Notes: a model not told the origin generated them from the letters alone. 35,020 nt of DNA from an uncultured Pelagibacteraceae bacterium (GCA_902597175.1 CACJWN010000011.1:1-35020); one strand, 5' to 3'; positions 16,805-24,791 are shown, numbered from the stretch's first letter. Program-made: numbers and translations.

Positions 16805-18908
16805 AGAAAATTTTTCTCCTGAGTATCCTGGTGCTGTATCTTTATTTGTTTACGAGACTACCAAAATTAGTAAATTTAGAAAAGATATAACAGTTTTTGG
16901 AAATACTAATTATAAAAAAATTTTCAATTTAAAATATATCAATATAGATTTAAGAAAAAATCTTTTTAGCAGTCAAACTAAAAATTATGTAAAAAAATTT
17001 ATTCAACTAGAAAAAAAAAATGACTCAACTATTATAGAAATTCATAATAGACCAAGTTATATTCAAATTTTATCAAAAGAAATTAAAAAGAAAATATTAG
17101 TTTTATATTTTCATAACGATCCCTTATCAATGGATGGTTCTCAAACTATACAAGAAAGAAAAAATTTACTTAAAACCTGTTATAAAATTATATTTAATAG
17201 TTCCTGGTCAAAAAAAAGATTCTTGGAAGGTTTAGAAAATAAATTTGTAAATAGTGATAAATTATTAATTTTTCACCAATCGGCTGCGAAAGGATCAATT
17301 GATCTTATAAATAAAAAAGAAAAATGGATCACATTTGTAGGCAAACTCAACAAAGCAAAAGGTTATGATGTTTTTGCGTCCTCTATAAAAAAAGTTCTTA
17401 ATCAAAATCCAAACTGGATGGCAAAAATAATTGGTGATGAAAAAAGAGAAAAGATCGCTCTTAACCATAATAGAGCTCATATTCTTGGATTTAAAAAACA
17501 TAATGAAGTTCTATCAATTTTTAAAAAGACAAGCATAGCTGTTGCATGTTCTCGTTGGGAAGAACCATTTGGTAGAACTAGCTTAGAGGCTTCAGCAAAT
17601 GGTTGCGCTGTAATAATAACAAATAAAGGAGGTCTACCTGAAACTGTAACTGACGCTAAAATTCTTAAAAATTTAAGTGTTAAAGAATTGACTAAAACAA
17701 TTAATTTTCTTATTAAAAATGATAAAACACGAAAAAAACTTCAAAATTTATCAATTAGAAATTTTTATTTGACCCATAATTATGTTGCTACATCAATAGA
17801 TAATTATAGGTCTGAAAAAATAAGTTACTTAAAAAAGATACATACAAAAAAATCTATTAAAAACTTAAGAATTTTACATATTACTAATTTTAATGAAAGG
17901 CTAGATGGCAGACTTTTTTTTAATACCGGTAGAAGAATAAACAATGGATTCATAAGACTAGGCCACAGTGTTTTAGGTTTTAGTGATAGAGATATACAAA
18001 AATATTATAAAAATATTAAAGACTTCAAAGGAGCTAAGACATTAAATGAAAAGCTTAGAAAAACTTGTTATAATTATAAACCAGATATGATTATGCTTGG
18101 ACATGCCGACTTAATATCTGCTGAACAAATAGCTGAGCTAAGAAATGATTATCCTAATGTAAAGTTTGGACAATGGTTTTTAGATCCTTTGAACAAAAAG
18201 GGTCCTGATTATCATAGAAATAAAAGTCGAATTCTTGATAAAATTGAACATTTAGATGCTTCTTTTGTAACGACAAGTCCTTCCGTATTAAATTTCTTAC
18301 CAAAAAATAATAATAATTTCTATATACCAAATCCAAGCGATGACTCCTTTGAAACTTTAAATAATTTTTTAAAGCCCTGTAATGTTGATGTTTTTTTTGC
18401 ACTTAGCCACGGAGTGCATAGAGGTGTTCTTAAATCAGGTAAAATTGATGATAGAGTAACTTTCCTAAAAAATTTATCTGAAAAAACACCAGATGTTAAA
18501 TTCGATATTTATGGGATAGATAAAATTCAACCTATTTGGGCAGATCATTATTTTAAAACGATAGCAAACGCAAAGATGGGTTTAAATTTAAGTAGAGGTG
18601 ATGCAATTAAATATTATAGTAGTGACAGAATAACACAAATTGTTGGAAATGGTTTAGTTTGTTTAATTGATGAAAAAACTCAATACAGAGATTTTTTTGA
18701 TAATTCAGAAATGGTTTTTTACAAAAACATAAGTGACTTATCTGAAAAAATTTTAAAAATTTCTAGAGATGAGAAATTAAGAAAATCTATTGGGAAAAAA
18801 GGTAAGAAAAAGTACATGAAATATTTTAATTCAACTTTAGTTGCTGATTTTATAATCAACAAAACCTTAGGCAGACCGGATAAAAAGAAATATTATTGGC
18901 ATGATTAA
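16776..18908 (+). CDS. two-domain glycosyltransferase (GT4 + CgeB-like GT-B)
   Basis: 710-residue protein, about twice a normal glycosyltransferase. The first half (about 1-360) is a GT4-like GT-B enzyme: MKISILLPYK start, WITFVGKLNKAKGYD nucleotide-side loop and an EX7E motif (Glu263 and Glu271) in WEEPFGRTSLEAS, then NKGGLPETV. The second half (from about 365, RILHITNFN) is a second GT-B unit of the type found in CgeB-like transferases, ending with GLNLSRGD and YYSSDRITQIVGNGLV. Likely cytosolic and adding two sugars to a surface polysaccharide or LPS. GC is visibly lower than in the iol block. The start is supported by the typical GT N-terminus despite its 29-nt overlap with the GIY-YIG gene. 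Confidence 0.85.
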   Translation: MKISILLPYKENFSPEYPGAVSLFVYETTKISKFRKDITVFGNTNYKKIFNLKYINIDLRKNLFSSQTKNYVKKFIQLEKKNDSTIIEIHNRPSYIQILSKEIKKKILVLYFHNDPLSMDGSQTIQERKNLLKTCYKIIFNSSWSKKRFLEGLENKFVNSDKLLIFHQSAAKGSIDLINKKEKWITFVGKLNKAKGYDVFASSIKKVLNQNPNWMAKIIGDEKREKIALNHNRAHILGFKKHNEVLSIFKKTSIAVACSRWEEPFGRTSLEASANGCAVIITNKGGLPETVTDAKILKNLSVKELTKTINFLIKNDKTRKKLQNLSIRNFYLTHNYVATSIDNYRSEKISYLKKIHTKKSIKNLRILHITNFNERLDGRLFFNTGRRINNGFIRLGHSVLGFSDRDIQKYYKNIKDFKGAKTLNEKLRKTCYNYKPDMIMLGHADLISAEQIAELRNDYPNVKFGQWFLDPLNKKGPDYHRNKSRILDKIEHLDASFVTTSPSVLNFLPKNNNNFYIPNPSDDSFETLNNFLKPCNVDVFFALSHGVHRGVLKSGKIDDRVTFLKNLSEKTPDVKFDIYGIDKIQPIWADHYFKTIANAKMGLNLSRGDAIKYYSSDRITQIVGNGLVCLIDEKTQYRDFFDNSEMVFYKNISDLSEKILKISRDEKLRKSIGKKGKKKYMKYFNSTLVADFIINKTLGRPDKKKYYWHD

Positions 18909-19909
18909 TGAAAAAATTTCTTATTTTCAGAACAGATAGAGTAGGGGATTTTATACTTAGCTGTATTTTAATTAAATCAATAAAAAGAAATAAACCAAAC
19001 TCTGAAATTACTGTCGTATGTTCAGATCAAAATTACGAATATGTAAAGAATTATAGCTTAGTTGATAATGCTAAATTGTATCCTAAAAAATTTGTAAAAA
19101 AAATTTCTTTCTATCATTCAATGATTAAAAGCAATTATGATTGTATTCTTTCGTTGGATGGAAAAAAAAGGTCTATTTTTGCATGCGTTGTTACCAAAGC
19201 TCAGTTAAAGATCATCACAGTAACCAAAAAAATATATAAAAAAATATTTTTTAATTTAAAAGATAATATTCTTTTAATTAGTGATTTTAAATCAAGGATA
19301 GAAGAATTTAAATTTATATTAAGAAAGATAGATATAGATTATTCTGATAAAGATTTAGATATTTTTGATAATGAAAAAATAAAGTCAAATTTTGATATAA
19401 TAAACAAAATACCTGAAAAATCATTTAATCAATTACATTTAGATGAGAAATGGATTACAGAAGCGTATAGGGGAAGGCGAAAATTAAGAAATTTTGAGCC
19501 TATTAATGCGTCAATAACTCAAATGTGTCGTTTTATAGAGAAGTTTGTAACAAAATCTAAAAAAGATATAGTTATATCTGCTGGAGCTGAAACAAACAGT
19601 TTAATTAATGGTGTTAAAGAAAAATTTAATAAAAATGGTGTTTTTGCTATAAATGGTAAAAAGATAATAATTTTAGATAATATATCTTTTACAGATTTAA
19701 AAATAATTATAAAAAAAGCAGAATTAATTATTGCATGTCATGGTTCTCCAGCACACATTGCTTCTTCATTTAATACTAAAATAATAGATATTTTTGATCA
19801 AAAAAATGAAGAATTTTATAAATTCTATACTAATCACCTAAGAAATTATAAATATTTATATAGAAAAGATTTTAATATTTTAGCAAAAAATATCTTACAG
19901 TTAATTTAA
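18908..19909 (+). CDS. glycosyltransferase family 9 (heptosyltransferase-like)
   Basis: 333 residues beginning FLIFRTDRVGDFILSC, the N-terminal signature of ADP-heptose:LPS heptosyltransferases and other GT9 enzymes. The C-terminal half has IVISAGAETNS and ELIIACHGSPAHIASSFNTKIIDIF, the nucleotide-sugar-binding block where GT9 enzymes place a Gly-Pro/Ser and His. The middle is divergent and very Lys/Ile-rich. It is coupled to the preceding glycosyltransferase by a one-base TAATG overlap and ends convergently on the FkbM gene with a shared TTAA. Likely role: LPS core or surface-glycan assembly at the cytosolic face. Confidence 0.8.
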   Translation: MKKFLIFRTDRVGDFILSCILIKSIKRNKPNSEITVVCSDQNYEYVKNYSLVDNAKLYPKKFVKKISFYHSMIKSNYDCILSLDGKKRSIFACVVTKAQLKIITVTKKIYKKIFFNLKDNILLISDFKSRIEEFKFILRKIDIDYSDKDLDIFDNEKIKSNFDIINKIPEKSFNQLHLDEKWITEAYRGRRKLRNFEPINASITQMCRFIEKFVTKSKKDIVISAGAETNSLINGVKEKFNKNGVFAINGKKIIILDNISFTDLKIIIKKAELIIACHGSPAHIASSFNTKIIDIFDQKNEEFYKFYTNHLRNYKYLYRKDFNILAKNILQLI

Positions 19910-20601
19910 ATTTTAAATTTTTTATTAACAAAAACAAGATCAGAGTTAACCCAATTTATTAATTTATAATTATTTTTTTTCAAAAGTTTAAAAACACTAC
20001 TTTTGAGTATAAAATTTAAATTTTGATTTTGTGTTTCAATTTCTCGATTTGAAGTATTTAAGATTTCGATTACTATACAATCAATATTATATTTCTTAAA
20101 CTTAAAGTTTTTTAAAGCTTCATATTCATGATTTTCTATATCTATGCTTAATAAATTAAATTTTGATTTTTTGTAAGGAGAATTCTCTATTATATCATTT
20201 AAAGTTGTTGTTTCTCTTACAATAATTTTTTTAGGTTTTGCCTTTCTTTTTTTAACTAACTTTGCATCAACTGTATTAAGAGCTGATCGTTCATGATAAA
20301 AATAATATCTAATTTTATTTTTTTTACTACTTACTAAAGCACTTATATTATAATCATTTTTTCTTAAATTATTAAATTCTTTAATAGATTTTTTATCTGC
20401 ATCTATATTTATTCCTTCCCAGCCTCTTTTATGAAGTAAGTATGTATTATTATGTTTAATTGGATGGTTGCATCCTAAATCTATATAAATTCCTTTTTTC
20501 ATTTTAGAAAACATTCTATCAATAATCAAATCGACGCCACTGATAGAATAAGAGATTTTGGTATACTTATTATAATAAATTTTTTTAAATATATTTTTCA
20601 T
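19906..20601 (-). CDS. FkbM family methyltransferase
   Basis: SAM-dependent methyltransferase of the FkbM type, often modifying sugars in surface polysaccharides. Visible: SAM-binding IYIDLGCNHP, YLLHKRGWEGINIDADKK, and the FkbM motif LLSIDIENHEYEALKN followed by IVIEI. Length 231 is normal. Its ATG overlaps the TGA of the upstream recombinase gene (ATGA), which is unusual company and suggests one transcript from the recombinase promoter. It faces the glycosyltransferases convergently and probably belongs to the same glycan module. Confidence 0.85.
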   Translation of the reverse strand: MKNIFKKIYYNKYTKISYSISGVDLIIDRMFSKMKKGIYIDLGCNHPIKHNNTYLLHKRGWEGINIDADKKSIKEFNNLRKNDYNISALVSSKKNKIRYYFYHERSALNTVDAKLVKKRKAKPKKIIVRETTTLNDIIENSPYKKSKFNLLSIDIENHEYEALKNFKFKKYNIDCIVIEILNTSNREIETQNQNLNFILKSSVFKLLKKNNYKLINWVNSDLVFVNKKFKI

Positions 20602-21512
20602 TTATTTGAAATTTTATTTAATGCATTATTTTTAAACAAGTCTGCTTCTTTGATATATCTTCGCACCATGTCAACAGATTTATGACCAGTCATAGCCATG
20701 ATGTTTCTTTCATTAGCTCCATATTCAGCTGTTGTTGTAGCAAAACCAGATCTAAGACTGTGACCAGCATATTTTTTTTCATCTAAACCTGCACTCAAAG
20801 CATGTTTCTTTATTATTAAAGCTACATTTTTATCTGATATGGGAAAAACTAAATCATTTTTGTTCTCAATCATCCAGTTTTTAAGATGATCAACTGGGCA
20901 ATATTCTAAATATTTAAAAGAGGGGATTGCTTTAGTCATTCCCTCTCCAGATTGATCAGATTTTGATTTTTTTACAAATATTTTTACTCCTTCGTTGACA
21001 AATTCAACATCATCTCTTGTAATAGCCACAAGCTCTGATCTTCTAAACCCCCCTGAGAAACCAACTAAAATTAAAGATTTATCCCTTAATTTTTTAAATT
21101 CACTTACTTTGGACTCATTTATTACTTTAATGATTTGTTTTAAATCATTGAATAATAATGGTTTTTTTGCTTTTTGATGAACTCCTATTTGTCTTTTAAT
21201 ACCTAGTAAATTTTCAACTATGATTGGATGTTTCGTATCTAAATAATGACCTTTGTATCTATGCATAACATTTATAGACGCTAAACGTCTTTTTAAAGTA
21301 CTGTATTTAGATTGTTTCGATAAGTATGTCATATACAGAGAGACTATCTTTGGGTCTGTAGGCATGCTTTTCATCCCATGTTTTGAACAAAATAATGCAA
21401 AGTCGTTAAAATCAGATTTATAGGCTCGAATGGTATTTTTAGCTTTCGATAGCTTCAAATTGTCTAAAGTCTCAATTTCAAGTTTTTTAATTTCAGTTGT
21501 TAAATCTTTCAT
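20598..21512 (-). CDS. tyrosine recombinase / site-specific integrase
   Basis: 304-residue site-specific recombinase. The N-terminal SAM-like core-binding domain is about 20-110 (NTIRAYKSDFNDFALFC). The catalytic domain is intact: Arg157 in GGFRRSEL, Lys in KKSKSD (about 182-184), His251 and Arg254 in GHSLRSGF, His277 in TGHKS and nucleophile Tyr286 in RRYIKEADLF. The length is like XerC/XerD, but the sequence looks like the stand-alone proteobacterial integrase family found on plasmids and islands. The gene has a near-consensus promoter and an 11-7-11 palindrome in its leader, and is followed by an overlapping methyltransferase. It may be a dimer resolvase acting at its own site, or an island integrase. 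Confidence 0.9.
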   Translation of the reverse strand: MKDLTTEIKKLEIETLDNLKLSKAKNTIRAYKSDFNDFALFCSKHGMKSMPTDPKIVSLYMTYLSKQSKYSTLKRRLASINVMHRYKGHYLDTKHPIIVENLLGIKRQIGVHQKAKKPLLFNDLKQIIKVINESKVSEFKKLRDKSLILVGFSGGFRRSELVAITRDDVEFVNEGVKIFVKKSKSDQSGEGMTKAIPSFKYLEYCPVDHLKNWMIENKNDLVFPISDKNVALIIKKHALSAGLDEKKYAGHSLRSGFATTTAEYGANERNIMAMTGHKSVDMVRRYIKEADLFKNNALNKISNK

Positions 21513-21513
21513 A

Positions 21514-21542
21514 ATTTCCGATAACCATTAATTATCGGAAAT
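21514..21542. repeat. 11-7-11 inverted repeat, candidate recombinase core site/operator
   Basis: Perfect 11-bp arms ATTTCCGATAA (21514-21524) and TTATCGGAAAT (21532-21542) around a 7-nt spacer CCATTAA. Tyrosine recombinase crossover sites have two 11-13 bp inverted arms and a 6-8 bp spacer. The inner ends ATAA/TTAT match those of bacterial dif sites. It lies one base before the recombinase start codon and overlaps the -10 box and expected start of its promoter, so binding could also autorepress. Confidence 0.6.
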
Positions 21543-21569
21543 AATATATTAAGTGATTTTATATGTCAA
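21541..21569 (-). promoter_or_regulatory. strong sigma-70-type promoter of the recombinase gene
   Basis: On the minus strand, a perfect TTGACA (21569-21564), a 17-nt spacer and TATTAT (21546-21541) precede the recombinase. Transcription would start near 21534, inside the right arm of the inverted repeat. It is the best promoter match I saw in the window. Confidence 0.65.
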
Positions 21570-21754
21570 TAAGTATAATTTTAAAGATCATGATTAAATT
21601 TATTCTTCCAATAGCAGTATTTATTGCAGCCGTTTATGGGATTTCGTATTTCTGGACTAACTCAAGTTCAAAAGGCAAAAAAATGATAGCTTTAGGCTTA
21701 ATAATAGCCCTTATAATAGGCATATCTTTAACAATTTACTTAATTTTTGACTAA
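21563..21754 (+). CDS. small two-helix membrane protein, function unknown
   Basis: 63 residues with two predicted membrane helices (about 10-30, IKFILPIAVFIAAVYGI, and about 43-61, ALGLIIALIIGISLTIYLI) joined by a short polar, basic loop (WTNSSSKGKK). I do not recognise a family. Its last base is the first base of the next ATG (TAATG), which supports a real gene coupled to the alkyltransferase. The start may instead be the Met at 21590, since the ATG at 21563 lies on top of the -35 box of the divergent recombinase promoter. Confidence 0.65.
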   Translation: MSISIILKIMIKFILPIAVFIAAVYGISYFWTNSSSKGKKMIALGLIIALIIGISLTIYLIFD

Positions 21755-22029
21755 TGAAACTAAAAGGAACAAAATTTCAGCTAAAAGTATGGGCTTATTT
21801 GAGGAAAATACCTCGTGGATGCGTTAAAAGCTACTCTCAAGTGGCAAAAGGCATAGGAAAACCGCTTGCTGTACGTGCTGTAGCCAATGCTATAGGAAAA
21901 AACCCCCATGCACCCAAAATTCCTTGCCATAGAGTGATTAGATCCGATGGATCGCTTGGTGGCTATTCAGGCAAAGGAGGAGTTAAAACTAAGAGATTTT
22001 TGCTTCAAAAGGAGGGTATAACCCTCTAG
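21754..22029 (+). CDS. ogt: minimal methylated-DNA--protein-cysteine methyltransferase (Ogt/MGMT domain)
   Basis: Removes alkyl groups from O6-alkylguanine by suicidal transfer to a cysteine. The 91-residue protein is only the C-terminal DNA-binding/active domain: start FQLKVWAYLRKIPRG, Tyr-Ser-Gln (SYSQVA), the Arg41 finger in AVRAVANAIGKN, the active site PCHRV with Cys58, then GSLGGYSGKGG. The N-terminal Ada/Ogt domain is absent. The catalytic Cys is present, so it is not an alkyltransferase-like (ATL) protein with Trp. It is coupled by TAATG to the small membrane protein. A GAGGGT/ACCCTC hairpin overlaps its stop codon. The symbol is for the family only. Confidence 0.9.
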   Translation: MKLKGTKFQLKVWAYLRKIPRGCVKSYSQVAKGIGKPLAVRAVANAIGKNPHAPKIPCHRVIRSDGSLGGYSGKGGVKTKRFLLQKEGITL

Positions 22030-22438
22030 AATTGTTATTTAGCGGGCGATCGGGTCTATTGCCCCCTATTACATTGAATTTTTTATCCACACACCAGTCG
22101 GTTGTACTTTGAAATCATTAATTGCAAAAAAGAAGCCCTCTATGGCCATTTAAACGGTATATTCCTAATATGCAAAGCTTCTGGAAATATTAAATTTGAC
22201 TGCTTCTAGACTGCTCTAAAACACACTATTTTAAATGATTTATTGGTATATTCATTTCAAGTTTAATTAATTTTATATGTAAAATACAATTTTAAAACAT
22301 TTTTAAAGATATTTTTGTTTTTTCTTCTTAAATAAGGTAAATTTTTCACTATATTACTCAAAATTTCTTTATATATATAAATAATATTTACCTATTTATT
22401 AATATTATACTTTAATTAATTTACGTAAACTACTGTAT
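22030..22438. other. 409-nt gene-free region with short inverted repeats
   Basis: No plausible coding frame was found on either strand. The first 60 nt are GC-richer than typical spacers, with GGGCGA/TTGCCC at about 22044-22066. AGAAGC (22131-22136) can pair with GCTTCT (22177-22182), and GGTATATTC occurs at 22156 and 22245. Further right the DNA is nearly pure A/T, with AGGTAAAT (22335-22342) facing ATTTACCT (22386-22393) and the palindrome TTTACGTAAA (22420-22429). No known RNA family is recognised. It could hold a small RNA, a terminator region or remnants of an insertion. Confidence 0.5.
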
Positions 22439-23338
22439 TTATTGAAAATATTTAAGACTTAAATAAACCACAATAGGAATTGTTACGAATGACATTAACG
22501 TGGAAGTAACTATAACGCTAGCAATACTATCGACTACCCTTTTCTCTGAATACATCGATCCAACCAAGTACGTTAGAATAGCACTAGGCATTGCAGATTG
22601 AATCAAAAGCACTCCAGCAGCCAATCCAGAAAGGTTTAAATATTTAATTAAAGAAAATCCAATTACAGGACCAATTACAATTCTAATAACACTTAAAACA
22701 GATGCATTTAACCATGAAACAACTTTTAGCTTTGTTAATGCTATGCCTAAGGACATAAGAACTAGAAATATTGTAGCGTAAGTTAATAAAAACGTAGTAT
22801 TTACTACAAAACCAGGAACCTCCCAATCAAAATATAAAACTAATACAGCCCCTATTATCCCGTAAATAGGCATATTAGTAATTAATATTTTCAATGAAAA
22901 ACTTTTTTTTGCTAAAAGAACCCCCAAAGTGAAGTGAAGCAAGATAATTACTGATGCAATTGCTGAAGCAATACCTAAACCTTCTGTACCATATGCAAAT
23001 AAACAAATAGGAATACCCATATTACCGGTATTTGGTAATATTAATGGAGGAAGTTCACTTACTACGTCCTTTTTCATTAAGGCAAGAACAATTACGCCTA
23101 TTACAGCAAAACCTCCGATTATGATTAAAGCATAAATAAAATATTCTATGAAAATTTCCAAAGTTACACCAGTAGAAGTAATGGTGTAAAAAATCATTGC
23201 AGGTGTACCGACATTACCAGCTAATGTAGTTATAAAATCAGTATTAAAATTAGGATCTTTTTTTCCAAGGTAATAGCCAATACCAATAACAAAAAATACC
23301 GGAAGTATGACGTCTATTAGCTTGATATAGAGTTCCAT
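22439..23338 (-). CDS. AEC (auxin efflux carrier) family transporter
   Basis: 299-residue integral membrane protein with about ten helices, starting ILPVFFVIGIGYYLGK, the typical N-terminus of bacterial AEC/MdcF-like carriers. The conserved LPNTGNMGIPICLFAYG block lies near residue 100, and a second-half pseudo-repeat has QSAMPSAILTYLVGSMY. Bacterial members move organic acids such as malonate or malate; the substrate here is unknown. Its ATG shares one base with the stop of the upstream SbmA-like gene (TAATG on the minus strand), so both are cotranscribed. Confidence 0.9.
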   Translation of the reverse strand: MELYIKLIDVILPVFFVIGIGYYLGKKDPNFNTDFITTLAGNVGTPAMIFYTITSTGVTLEIFIEYFIYALIIIGGFAVIGVIVLALMKKDVVSELPPLILPNTGNMGIPICLFAYGTEGLGIASAIASVIILLHFTLGVLLAKKSFSLKILITNMPIYGIIGAVLVLYFDWEVPGFVVNTTFLLTYATIFLVLMSLGIALTKLKVVSWLNASVLSVIRIVIGPVIGFSLIKYLNLSGLAAGVLLIQSAMPSAILTYLVGSMYSEKRVVDSIASVIVTSTLMSFVTIPIVVYLSLKYFQ

Positions 23339-24345
23339 TAAACTCTTACATCAGATTTCTGAGGTTTTCTCAACTTATTAGTATTATAATTTATAGCGGT
23401 TTCAAACTCCATTAAACGCTTATGTATAGATCTTAATTCAGTAATTCTTGTCCAATTATATAAAAATACAGAAAACGCATCTTTAACCTCTCCAAATGCG
23501 TTTACTACTTGCATCATCACACCCAAAGTGAACGCTGCTGTAAACAATCCTGGAGCCATTATTAAGAAAGGAACTATTACAAACAATTGTCTATACCAAA
23601 TGGCCCAAAGATCGAAATAACCATAGTGTAAAAATAATTTATGATAATTAAATTTAATACCAGTAAATAACTGTAAAATAGTTGGAGCTTGAACATAATT
23701 CTTTCTATCATCTTCACCATAAACCAATTCTTTTCTGAATGCTGCTTCAACTTTTTGATTATTATATTCAAGACCGGGTAATTTAATACCAACTAACCAA
23801 CTTATTATTATTCCTCCTAAACTAAGAGTAAGAGCAACCCACACTAAAGATCCAGATACATTGTCTAAAAAAGGTACTGTAACATTAGATGAGAGAACCC
23901 ACAAAATTGGAATGAAGGCAATTAATGTCATTATTGCTTTAACAACCTGTAACCCAATAGACTCAACTATTTTAGCAAAGTTCATACAATCTTCTTGAAT
24001 TCTTTGAGAAGATCCCTCTACCTTCGCTTCAGTTGCTCTCCAATAAGGCATATAAGAAAATGTCATGGCCTCTCGCCATCTAAATGCCCATAATCTTGTG
24101 AACCAATTAGTAAAAGCAAATAGAGTGACGTAGGGTAAAGCTATATATAAAAATCTTTTTATTGAGTCCCAAAATTCAGATATCTCACGTTTCTCCGCTG
24201 TTTGAAGAATATCATAAAAATCCTTGTACCAGCTATTAAATAAAACATCCAAATAGGTTTGTAAAACAAGCAAAGTAATAATAAAAAATCCTCCACCGTA
24301 AGACCAATAGAACCACTTCTTATCTTTAAAAAAACTTCTCCACAT
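23338..24345 (-). CDS. SbmA/BacA-like peptide transporter
   Basis: 335-residue membrane protein of the SbmA/BacA family, proton-driven inner-membrane importers of peptides and peptide antibiotics. Features: N-terminal helix after WFYWSYGGG, LDVLFNSWYKDFYDILQ (the conserved region of ABC-type peptide transporter membrane domains), FRWREAMTFSYMPYWR, SQRIQEDCMNFA, and a C-terminal NAFGEVKDAFSVFLYNW. It has only the membrane domain and no ATPase domain, so it is SbmA-like rather than an ABCD-type exporter. It is shorter than E. coli SbmA (about 400). It sits 2 nt after the NDUFS4-like gene and overlaps the AEC gene. Confidence 0.88.
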   Translation of the reverse strand: MWRSFFKDKKWFYWSYGGGFFIITLLVLQTYLDVLFNSWYKDFYDILQTAEKREISEFWDSIKRFLYIALPYVTLFAFTNWFTRLWAFRWREAMTFSYMPYWRATEAKVEGSSQRIQEDCMNFAKIVESIGLQVVKAIMTLIAFIPILWVLSSNVTVPFLDNVSGSLVWVALTLSLGGIIISWLVGIKLPGLEYNNQKVEAAFRKELVYGEDDRKNYVQAPTILQLFTGIKFNYHKLFLHYGYFDLWAIWYRQLFVIVPFLIMAPGLFTAAFTLGVMMQVVNAFGEVKDAFSVFLYNWTRITELRSIHKRLMEFETAINYNTNKLRKPQKSDVRV

Positions 24346-24347
24346 AT

Positions 24348-24632
24348 TTAATCTTTAAGAAAATTATCTGCGTATGATTTTATCACAAATTTTTTTTTAT
24401 TTGGTTCAATAATATTGTAAGATATATTATTTTTTTCAGCATACTCTACTGCTTTTTCTTTTGAGGGAAATTTTAAGATAACTTCCTCAAGAGTGTCCGA
24501 AGAGGTTTCCCATCCCATAAGAGGGTTAATTGAGGGATCTTTTGTTATGAATTCTAATACCCAATGTTTAAGTTTCCCCCTACCCGATTGCATTGCGGTT
24601 TTTGCAGGAATATATATTTTTGCTTTTTTCAT
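24348..24632 (-). CDS. NDUFS4-like NADH dehydrogenase (complex I) accessory subunit
   Basis: Small protein of the ETC complex I conserved-region family (NDUFS4, 18-kDa accessory subunit), found in alphaproteobacteria and mitochondria. [20 protein letters not shown] is followed by [32 protein letters not shown] and a basic C-terminus, all typical. The start at 24632 (MKKAKIY) matches the family; an ATG three codons upstream at 24641 is possible. It lies about 10 nt after the tRNA-Pro 3' end on the same strand, so the tRNA and this mRNA probably share a promoter. Confidence 0.88.
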   Translation of the reverse strand: MKKAKIYIPAKTAMQSGRGKLKHWVLEFITKDPSINPLMGWETSSDTLEEVILKFPSKEKAVEYAEKNNISYNIIEPNKKKFVIKSYADNFLKD

Positions 24633-24641
24633 ATAATTCAA

Positions 24642-24718
<77 letters not shown>

Positions 24719-24727
24719 AACGTCTGT

Positions 24728-24756
24728 TTTATAGGTTAATTAAGTGATTTTGGCAA
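24728..24756 (-). promoter_or_regulatory. promoter of tRNA-Pro
   Basis: Minus-strand TTGCCA (24756-24751), 17-nt spacer and TATAAA (24733-24728) lie 10 nt before the tRNA 5' end, giving a start near 24721. Position and spacing are as expected for a tRNA promoter. Confidence 0.6.
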
Positions 24757-24791
24757 TTGAAAGATAGCCTCGATAGAAGTAAATAATATCA

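Noticed and set aside
22012-22026. GAGGGT-ATA-ACCCTC hairpin as the ogt terminator
   Set aside because: It overlaps the coding end and no T-run follows; left as a note rather than a terminator call.
21754-22029. Truncated pseudogene of a full-length Ogt
   Set aside because: Single-domain MGMT proteins of this size are common in bacteria and all active-site residues are intact.
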